Positions 58,345 to 64,000 of a DNA stretch of 64,000 nucleotides are shown in pieces. A program made the translations under genes and the position numbers. The DNA is taken from contig CAYPJU010000027.1 in the NCBI GenBank assembly GCA_964411125.1, forward strand, positions 1 to 64,000, given 5' to 3'. The notes below the pieces were generated by a model that saw nothing but the letters and a program-made list of their open reading frames with translations, did no database searches and was not told where the DNA came from. The stretch's first letter is position 1. Each line of letters opens with the position of its first letter. This DNA comes from JBFIHF01 sp964411125. GTDB taxonomy: Bacteria > Myxococcota_A > Bradymonadia > Bradymonadales > Bradymonadaceae.

Positions 58345-59748
58345 TCACGGCATTGTTTCGGCCTCGATTTGCTTCAGCGCTCTGCATCCGAGTTCTTCCC
58401 CCGCATCGCAGGAGCGGCGGATGAGTTCGATCCCGTAGTCGCGTTTGTCCTCGGTTTCCAACCACTTGGCTCCGAGGTAGGCACACGAGTAGCTGTAGCC
58501 CTTTTCGCAAGCGAGCATGAACTGGTCGGCGGCTTCGCCGAGATCGACAGGCCCGCCGACCCCCGCCTCGTGCATCAAACCGAGGTTGTGGCATCCCTGA
58601 GCCTCGTCGCCGTCACAGGCACGCTCGTAGTACGTTCGCGCCAGCTGGAGGTCCTGCTCGATGCCGTCCCCCTCTTCGTAGAGGACGCCGAGGTTCGAGC
58701 ATCCGGGGGCGTAGCCGCGGTCACATGCTTCGCCGAACATCTGTGCGGCTCGCGCCGGATCCTTCTCGATGCCGGTCGCCCCGAGCAGATAGAGGAGCCC
58801 GAGCCGCGAGCACCCTTTGGCGTCACCGCGGTCGCAGGCCCGCGCGAAGAGGCGCTCCACCTCTTCGCCCTCCCCTCCTCCGTCGAGAATCCCGATGCCG
58901 AGGTTGGTGCACCCGCGCCCGAACCCGAGTTCGCACGCCTTTCGGTGGTATTGCGCAGCCCGCTCGGCGTCGCGGGGGAGGCCCGCGCCGTTGAGGTAGA
59001 GCGTCCCCACGTTGTTGCACGCCGCGGCGTAGCCACCCTCGCAGGCCTTCTGGTAGAGCTGCGCGCCGCGGGCGTCGTCGCGCTCCACCCCCTTGCCGTA
59101 GCGGTACAACACACCGAGGTAGTTGCAGCCCTCGGCGTAGCCAGCTTCGCACGCGCGCCCATAGTAGTCGGCGGCCTGGCTCGGCGAGCCCTCTCCCTTT
59201 TCGTAGCGAAACGCGAGGTTGAAACAGGCGACGCCGTCGCCGCGGTCGCATGCGTCGGAGTAGATTCGGAGGGCTTCCTCGGGAGCCTGACCGGTCCGCG
59301 ACATCGTGACCGCGAGGTTGTTGCACGCAGCCGTGTGGCCGGCGTCGCAGGCGCGCTTGTAGTGGTTGATCGCGGCCTGCTCGTCGACCGGTACGCCGAG
59401 CCCTTTTTCGAGCATCATCCCGACGCGGAAGCACCCGTAGCCATAGTCGAGCTCGCACGCGCGGCGAAACGAGGCGTGCGCCGCTGCGACGTCGCGAGTG
59501 GCCCCGCGCCCTTCCAAAATCCGCATTCCGAGCGCGTCACACGCAGCGGCGTTGCCTCCACTGCAGGCTACCTCCAGCGCCATCGTCGCTCGCGCATCGG
59601 CGTCACGGCTCGGCTCGGTGGAGGGTTTGGCGTCGTCGCGCACGCCGCGACAGGCGCCGACGCCAACGAGGAGGAAGACGAGCAGAGCGAATGGCGCTGC
59701 GGCGAGGCTCCGGCCGGCGCGAGGCTGTACGAAGGTGGGCGACGTCAA
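58345..59748 (-). CDS. Sel1-repeat lipoprotein
   Basis: A 467-aa lipoprotein with a signal ending in LVGVGAC (Cys ~33) and about ten Sel1-type repeats of ~36 residues, each with a Cys pair eight to ten residues apart, e.g. GHTAACNNLAVTMSRTG, GDGVACFNLAFRYEKGEG, GYAEGCNYLGVLYRYGKG. The extra disulfide in each repeat is the Hcp/HcpA variant found in secreted Sel1 proteins. Such proteins are adaptor-like or bind cell-wall components; the ligand is unknown. ATG 59748 gives a clean signal. It is followed by the PlsB-type gene after 72 bases. Confidence 0.9.
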   Translation of the reverse strand: MTSPTFVQPRAGRSLAAAPFALLVFLLVGVGACRGVRDDAKPSTEPSRDADARATMALEVACSGGNAAACDALGMRILEGRGATRDVAAAHASFRRACELDYGYGCFRVGMMLEKGLGVPVDEQAAINHYKRACDAGHTAACNNLAVTMSRTGQAPEEALRIYSDACDRGDGVACFNLAFRYEKGEGSPSQAADYYGRACEAGYAEGCNYLGVLYRYGKGVERDDARGAQLYQKACEGGYAAACNNVGTLYLNGAGLPRDAERAAQYHRKACELGFGRGCTNLGIGILDGGGEGEEVERLFARACDRGDAKGCSRLGLLYLLGATGIEKDPARAAQMFGEACDRGYAPGCSNLGVLYEEGDGIEQDLQLARTYYERACDGDEAQGCHNLGLMHEAGVGGPVDLGEAADQFMLACEKGYSYSCAYLGAKWLETEDKRDYGIELIRRSCDAGEELGCRALKQIEAETMP

Positions 59749-59802
59749 CGGGGCTCCTGCCAGGGACGTACGAATAAGACCGCGATGCGGGACGAATGTT
59801 CC

Positions 59803-62100
59803 TCAGCCGCTCGGCTGGCCGAGCCCGATCGGCGCGGCGAGCAGCTCGGCGGGGATGCCGAACGCGTCGACCAGCGCGCGCGCCTGTGGACGAAGCTCGC
59901 CACAGAGCGTGTTGAGTTCGGTACGGATAGCGCGGGCTTTCGCCGACTCGACGTAGTTCGCCTCTTGGAACCAGCCGATGTCTTCCATGATGCAGCTCAG
60001 CCCGTAGAGGGCGCGAAGCTTCTCGAGCATCACCCGCTCCTCTGGATCCTCCACGCGGGCGATACCGTCGACGAAAGACGCGTACACGAGACGTTCGATG
60101 TGTGCGTGCGCGACCGCCATGAAATGGTCCTGGCAGTCGTTCAGCGCATCGAACGGGGAGACGCCAGCCTGCAGCCGGGACCGGAAGCGCTGCGCCAGCG
60201 TGCGGACGAGGTCGTCGTCGCGATGCGAGAGAGCGGCGAGCTGGAACTCGGCGCTACGGAGGTGTTCCGACTCGCTCAGCCGCGTGGTGAACGGATTCTT
60301 GTCCGTCACGACGGTCGACGCCTGCCGGGCGAGGAAGCGGACGACGCTGAAGAGATTGGGCTCTCCGAAGTCGTTCTTGAACTGGGTCAGGCGCGCCTTG
60401 GCGACCAACTGCATCAAGACGGTGTTGTCCCCTTCGAAGGTGGCGAAAATGTCGACGTCCTCGCGGATTCCGCCGAAACGGTTGGACGAGAGGTAGCCCT
60501 GCCCGCCGCACGCTTCACGGCATTCCTGAACCGTGTCGTTGGCGAACCACGTCGCGTAGCACTTCAAGCCGGCGGCGCTCGCCTCGATCTCGCGCTTGTC
60601 CTGCAGGTCCATGCCGGCGACGAACTCGTCGACGAGCCGCTGGAAAGCGAAGGAGAGCGCGTACGCCTTGGCGATGCGCGGGAGGATGCGGCGCTGGTGC
60701 GTGCGATAGTCCATGATCGGGACTTCCGCCGACTCCCCGGGTCCGAACTGCGTGCGTCGCGTGGCGTAGCGGGTCGCGATGGTGAGCGCCGACTTGGTCG
60801 CGGCGAGCGCCGCGGAGCCGACGGCGACCCGGCCGCCGACGAGGGTGCCAAGCATCGTGAAGAAGCGCTTGCCGGCGCTCGTGATCGGCGACTCGTAGGT
60901 CCCATCGGGGGTCACGCTGGCGTAGCGATCGAGCATGTTCTCCCGCGGAATGCGGACCTCGTCGAACCAGATGCGGCCGTTGTCGACGCCGTTGAGGCCG
61001 ATCTTGAGCCCGCAGTCCTCGATCCGAACGCCTTCCTTGAGGGAGCCGTCGGGGTTTCGCAGGTCGACGACGAAGGCGTGGACGCCATAATCCTTCTCGT
61101 CGACCCGGAGCTGAGCGAAGACCGTCGCCGCGAGACCGTCGCGAGCGGCGTTTCCGATCCACTCCTTGCGCGAAGAATCCTGGGGAGTGACGACGACGAA
61201 CTCCTCGGTCTCGGGGTCGTAGGTCACCGTCGTTTCGACGTCGCGGACGTTGGAGCCGTGGCCGAGCTCCGACATCGCGAAGCATCCGGGGAGCTTCATC
61301 GAGGCGACGTCGCGCAAATACTTCTCGTGGTGCTTCTCGGTGCCGAGGAAGTAGATGCTGCCACCCCAGAGGCCGAACTGGACGCCATACTTCACGACGA
61401 GCGAGAGGTCGAAGTAGCCGAGGGTCTCGAAGGTCGCGACGAAGCTCCCGAGGTCACCGTCGGTGGTGATGCCGGGGAAGGCGACGTCGCCGAAGCCGGC
61501 TTCGGCGAGCGCGGTGACGCGCTCGGTGGTCATCGCGCGGAACTCTTCGGTAGGGGCGGCGGGCGCGTACTCCCACCCGGTACCGACGAGGAACTCGCGA
61601 ACCCGCTCCTTCTGTCCGTGGTATCGACCGTCGAGGATGAGCCGCATCGCGTCGACGTCGAAGGCTGGTGTTTCGTCTTCGACGGGGCGACGCACTGGCG
61701 CCTTGCGCGGGACGAGTTCGGCCGCGGCCTCCGCTCCGACCCACCCCAGAGCGGTCTGAATCTCTTCGAGCGCCTTCTGCTCCGGCTCGCCCACGGGGTC
61801 GGGCGCGAGCGCCATCCCGAGGCCGACGAGGTCGTCGCGCCGGTCGCGATCGAGATCGGGCGCGGCATCCCGCAGTCGGCTGAGCAAACCGGCGAGTTCG
61901 GAGGCCGACGGCGGATTCTCGGGATCGAGCCAATGTTCGAGTTGGACGCGGCAGGCGTCGTCCTCGAGGGTCGACTCGGCGTGGGTGCGTACCTCACGCA
62001 GTTCTTCGTCGGTGAGTTCTCCATCCGCCCAGGCGACGTAGATCATGGGGAGGAAGGGACGCAGGCTCTTGCGCTCGCACAGGGAATCGACGTTTCGCAT
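59803..62100 (-). CDS. acyl-CoA oxidase/dehydrogenase with N-terminal TerB-like domain
   Basis: A 765-aa protein. Residues ~12-110 look like a TerB-type helical domain (LRPFLPMIYVAWADGELTDE, ADGE being the usual signature). The rest is a large acyl-CoA oxidase/dehydrogenase: CFAMSELGHGSNVRD, FAQLRVDEKDYGVHAFVVD, ITSAGKRFFTMLGTLVGGR, CYATWFANDTVQECREACGG, DIFATFEGDNTVLMQLVAK with the catalytic Glu in FEGDN. It resembles peroxisomal-type acyl-CoA oxidase in size, so direct reduction of O2 is possible. ATG 62100 fits the TerB start; an in-frame extension upstream is unlikely. Confidence 0.88.
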   Translation of the reverse strand: MRNVDSLCERKSLRPFLPMIYVAWADGELTDEELREVRTHAESTLEDDACRVQLEHWLDPENPPSASELAGLLSRLRDAAPDLDRDRRDDLVGLGMALAPDPVGEPEQKALEEIQTALGWVGAEAAAELVPRKAPVRRPVEDETPAFDVDAMRLILDGRYHGQKERVREFLVGTGWEYAPAAPTEEFRAMTTERVTALAEAGFGDVAFPGITTDGDLGSFVATFETLGYFDLSLVVKYGVQFGLWGGSIYFLGTEKHHEKYLRDVASMKLPGCFAMSELGHGSNVRDVETTVTYDPETEEFVVVTPQDSSRKEWIGNAARDGLAATVFAQLRVDEKDYGVHAFVVDLRNPDGSLKEGVRIEDCGLKIGLNGVDNGRIWFDEVRIPRENMLDRYASVTPDGTYESPITSAGKRFFTMLGTLVGGRVAVGSAALAATKSALTIATRYATRRTQFGPGESAEVPIMDYRTHQRRILPRIAKAYALSFAFQRLVDEFVAGMDLQDKREIEASAAGLKCYATWFANDTVQECREACGGQGYLSSNRFGGIREDVDIFATFEGDNTVLMQLVAKARLTQFKNDFGEPNLFSVVRFLARQASTVVTDKNPFTTRLSESEHLRSAEFQLAALSHRDDDLVRTLAQRFRSRLQAGVSPFDALNDCQDHFMAVAHAHIERLVYASFVDGIARVEDPEERVMLEKLRALYGLSCIMEDIGWFQEANYVESAKARAIRTELNTLCGELRPQARALVDAFGIPAELLAAPIGLGQPSG

Positions 62101-62197
62101 CGGACTCGGGGGGTGAAGGGTTGCGGTACGAATACCACGCGGACGGGACGGCGAAAACGTGAACACGGAGCGGCAGTTGGAAAGCGCGGGAGGTCGT

Positions 62198-63619
62198 TCA
62201 GCGCCGGCGACGACGAAGGCCGACGAGGGCCACGACGATCGCCAGCCAGAGCGGCGACGTTCGTGGTCGGTGGGATACGGTCGCGCAGCAGCCGTCGGGT
62301 TCGGTCAGATCGCGCTTGCCGGGCGAAGCGCCGTCGGGTTCGGCGCTCGCGTCCGGGCGAGCGCCGAGATCGAGGGGCTGGCCACTGTCTCCGGGCGCGG
62401 CAGCGTCGAGCCCGCCCCCGAGATCGGGTGTAGCGTCGGGACCTCCCATCTCGGGGACGGGGAGGTCGGGTGCGCCGACGTCGCCGAGTCCGGTATCTGA
62501 CGGTCCGATGTCGGCGATACCCGAGTCGGCGGGTCCCATGTCGGCGGCGCCCATGTCGGCGGCGCCCATGTCGGCGGCGCCCATGTCGGGCGGGCCCATG
62601 TCGGGCGGGCCCATGTCGGGCGGGCCCATGTCGGCAGGTCCCATGTCGGGCGTGTCGGGGGGATCGCAGGCATCGCCGAGTCCATCCATGTCGCTGTCTG
62701 TCTGCGACGGGTTCGAGACGTTCGGGCAGTTGTCCGAGACGTCGGGTACGCCGTCCAGATCTGCGTCGGCGAGGGGGTGGGTCGTCAGGAGATAGCTCGC
62801 GACGACCTGCAGGCAGTCCTGGCCGGAAGCGTCCATCGACCATGTGAGTTGCGTCGACGCGGCGGAGGTCTCCGACGTCACGTCGAGCTCGAGGCGGTCC
62901 CACATGCTCCCGTCGCCCCCGTCGAAGCTGGGGACGTGGGAGAGCGTACCGACCGAGATCACCGGATCGGCGAAGGCTGCCTGTCCGTCGGCGACGACGA
63001 ACCCGAGGGAGGCGGCGGTAGGAGCATTGGGAAAGACCAGGGCATCGAAGGTGACGTCGCGGGCGATGCCGCACCAGGTCAGGGAACCGTCGCGCAATTG
63101 GAACTTGGACTCGAAGCTAGCGGTCGGATCCGAGTAGAGGACGACGAGGCCGACACCGCTCGTGTCGGTCTGAACCCCGGAGGAGGCGAGGTCGGTCACG
63201 GTCCACGTGCCGTTGCCGGTGACGAGGTTCGTGACGTCCGCGCGAAACGCGGTGACGTCGGAGGGAGGCTGCCACAGGGTGGTCGGTGAGGTTCCGATGA
63301 GTGTGCCGGCGACCGCTGCTCCTTCGAAGGTGAGCGCGTCGTCGGTCCCGTTCCACGTCGCCCAGTAGAGCCACGCCGCTTCGACGGTAGCTCCGCCGGG
63401 GATCGATGTGATCTGGAGCGTTTCCGACGTGTTACGGACACCGTCGGCCCGCATGGAGAAGCCAGCGCCGTCTGTGGCGACCCCTCCGCCGCGCAGGGTG
63501 CGACGGTCGGACTCGCCGAGGTCATCGTCGCCGTTCGCGAATGCAACCGTGGGCAAGAAAAGCGAGAGGCCGCAGCTCAGCACGGCGATGTGCTTTGCGC
63601 GGCCTCGGGGAGCGCTCAC
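62198..63619 (-). CDS. surface protein with Asp-Met-Gly repeats and MYXO-CTERM-like tag
   Basis: A 473-aa exported protein. A signal peptide (VLSCGLSLFLPTVAFA) precedes a ~250-residue beta-sandwich domain (ATVEAAWLYWATWNGTDDAL, CGIARDVTFDALVFP), a thrombospondin type-3-like repeat (DADLDGVPDVSDNCPNVSNP), then a Pro-Asp-Met-Gly repeat (about ten PPDMG/AADMG units) and a Pro/Asp linker. The end has the layout of a MYXO-CTERM sorting tag: a Cys pair (DGCCATV), a hydrophobic segment (LWLAIVVALVGL) and a run of five Arg. This predicts proteolytic processing and anchoring on the cell surface in Myxococcota. The gene lies seven bases after the upstream gene. Confidence 0.85.
   Translation of the reverse strand: MSAPRGRAKHIAVLSCGLSLFLPTVAFANGDDDLGESDRRTLRGGGVATDGAGFSMRADGVRNTSETLQITSIPGGATVEAAWLYWATWNGTDDALTFEGAAVAGTLIGTSPTTLWQPPSDVTAFRADVTNLVTGNGTWTVTDLASSGVQTDTSGVGLVVLYSDPTASFESKFQLRDGSLTWCGIARDVTFDALVFPNAPTAASLGFVVADGQAAFADPVISVGTLSHVPSFDGGDGSMWDRLELDVTSETSAASTQLTWSMDASGQDCLQVVASYLLTTHPLADADLDGVPDVSDNCPNVSNPSQTDSDMDGLGDACDPPDTPDMGPADMGPPDMGPPDMGPPDMGAADMGAADMGAADMGPADSGIADIGPSDTGLGDVGAPDLPVPEMGGPDATPDLGGGLDAAAPGDSGQPLDLGARPDASAEPDGASPGKRDLTEPDGCCATVSHRPRTSPLWLAIVVALVGLRRRRR
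62525..62650. repeat. in-gene 12-bp repeat coding for Pro/Ala-Asp-Met-Gly
   Basis: About ten near-identical 12- and 15-bp units of the type CCCATGTCGGCG (minus-strand Met-Gly-Pro/Ala-Asp) encode the Asp-Met-Gly linker of the surrounding gene. Copy number is likely to vary between strains through slippage. Confidence 0.85.
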
Positions 63620-63626
63620 GGCTGGC

Positions 63627-64000
63627 TCAGTTCGACGAGACGCTGTTGTAGCGGAGCTGGAGGTCCGAGTTCAGGAGCGCGTTTCGTGCTTCCTGAGGTG
63701 CGTTCCACTGAAGGCGAATCCCGGAGACGCCGCCCGAGCAGGGCTCGAACGTGTAGCGGTCACCGGAGATGACGCAGCCTTGCGCGAGGCCTTCGTCGCC
63801 GATGCTCGACTCGATGCAGTATCCGCTGTTGCGGAGGTTGTCGAGTGCGGCGGTGTTGTTGGCGACGGCGCGAACCTGCACAGCGCTGTCACAGTACATT
63901 TCACCGGATTCGCTGTTCGGGCGTTCGACGCAGGTCCCGGCGCCTTCGTCGTACGGGAAGTCGGGGCACGCGTCGGAGGATTCGCACGGGAAGATGTCGC
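63627..64000 (-). CDS. Cys-rich exported protein, C-terminal part, cut by window end
   Basis: The last 123 residues of a gene whose 5' end lies outside the window. The visible part has eight cysteines (IFPCESSDACPDF, GTCVERPN, MYCDSAVQV, YCIESS, GCVISGD, EPCSGG) and ends in QLRYNSVSSN. The pattern resembles secreted Cys-rich domains; no enzyme motif. It stops seven bases before the MYXO-CTERM-like gene, so the two are likely cotranscribed. Nothing can be said about its signal peptide. Confidence 0.7.
   Translation of the reverse strand, partial: DIFPCESSDACPDFPYDEGAGTCVERPNSESGEMYCDSAVQVRAVANNTAALDNLRNSGYCIESSIGDEGLAQGCVISGDRYTFEPCSGGVSGIRLQWNAPQEARNALLNSDLQLRYNSVSSN

Noticed and set aside
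58369..62433. A 1354-codon open frame on the plus strand across the Sel1 and acyl-CoA oxidase genes
   Set aside because: It is antisense to two well-supported genes, lacks any domain, and its composition is that expected from the complement of high-GC codons.

Overview
The window is high-GC DNA that reads as a large-genome deltaproteobacterial-type organism, most likely Myxococcota (Sandaracinaceae- or Bradymonadia-like). The clues are Hanks-type Ser/Thr kinases with extracytoplasmic tails, many Cys-rich lipoproteins, proteins with Asp-Met-Gly repeats and thrombospondin type-3-like calcium repeats, a MYXO-CTERM-like C-terminal tag, Sel1 and TPR proteins, and very little operon-scale housekeeping. 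The taxonomic call is inference; no marker gene is present.

Layout. 1-1.6 kb: the 3' half of a tRNA-Val(CAC), its terminator, an amidohydrolase N-terminal fragment joined to a 5'-truncated Cys-rich gene, then a second degenerate copy of the tRNA 3' half (a relic attachment-site-like structure). 1.8-8.8 kb: an HhH/lamin-tail lipoprotein, an overlapping pair made of a Ser/Thr kinase and a pseudokinase sharing the same extracytoplasmic tail, a dead fragment of the Cys-rich gene, and a small secreted repeat protein. 9-16.3 kb: MATE exporter, glutathionyl-hydroquinone-reductase-like GST with a divergent LysR regulator, a small exported protein, a hexamer repeat tract, an ArsR-type regulator divergent from a DUF7151-like lipoprotein, and a HugZ/PPOX-like protein.

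16.3-31.2 kb is the metabolic core: on the minus strand xdhA-xdhB-xdhC, a 1066-aa TPR protein and the PPOX-like protein; on the plus strand, divergently, allantoinase, an allantoicase-OHCU decarboxylase fusion, 5-hydroxyisourate hydrolase, a carboxypeptidase-G2-like M20 hydrolase, then argC-argB. Together they cover purine to urate and hydroxyisourate to ureidoglycolate; urate oxidase is not in the window. The divergent gap holds a 123-bp palindrome and a 14-bp tandem repeat.

31.2-36.4 kb carries two translationally coupled proteins that I read as an Hsp90/GHKL-type ATPase and a much larger degenerate paralogue that has lost the nucleotide-binding residues. I consider this the best candidate for an undescribed system. 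36.4-44.2 kb: small lipoproteins, an acetate kinase-PduL fusion, an M3 oligoendopeptidase, a 59-aa protein behind a run of hairpins, and a quinone-oxidoreductase-like MDR enzyme. 44.3-49 kb: a kinase-TPR-receptor lipoprotein operon. 49.4-64 kb: acyl-CoA dehydrogenase, a block of secreted proteins including a tandem duplicate, a PlsB-type acyltransferase (with a relic of the same C-terminus 4 kb away), a Sel1 lipoprotein, a TerB-acyl-CoA oxidase fusion, a MYXO-CTERM-like surface protein and a gene cut by the window end.

Several intergenic gaps contain short tandem repeats with a 7-bp (or 2 x 7-bp) period, a recurring non-coding feature of this genome segment.
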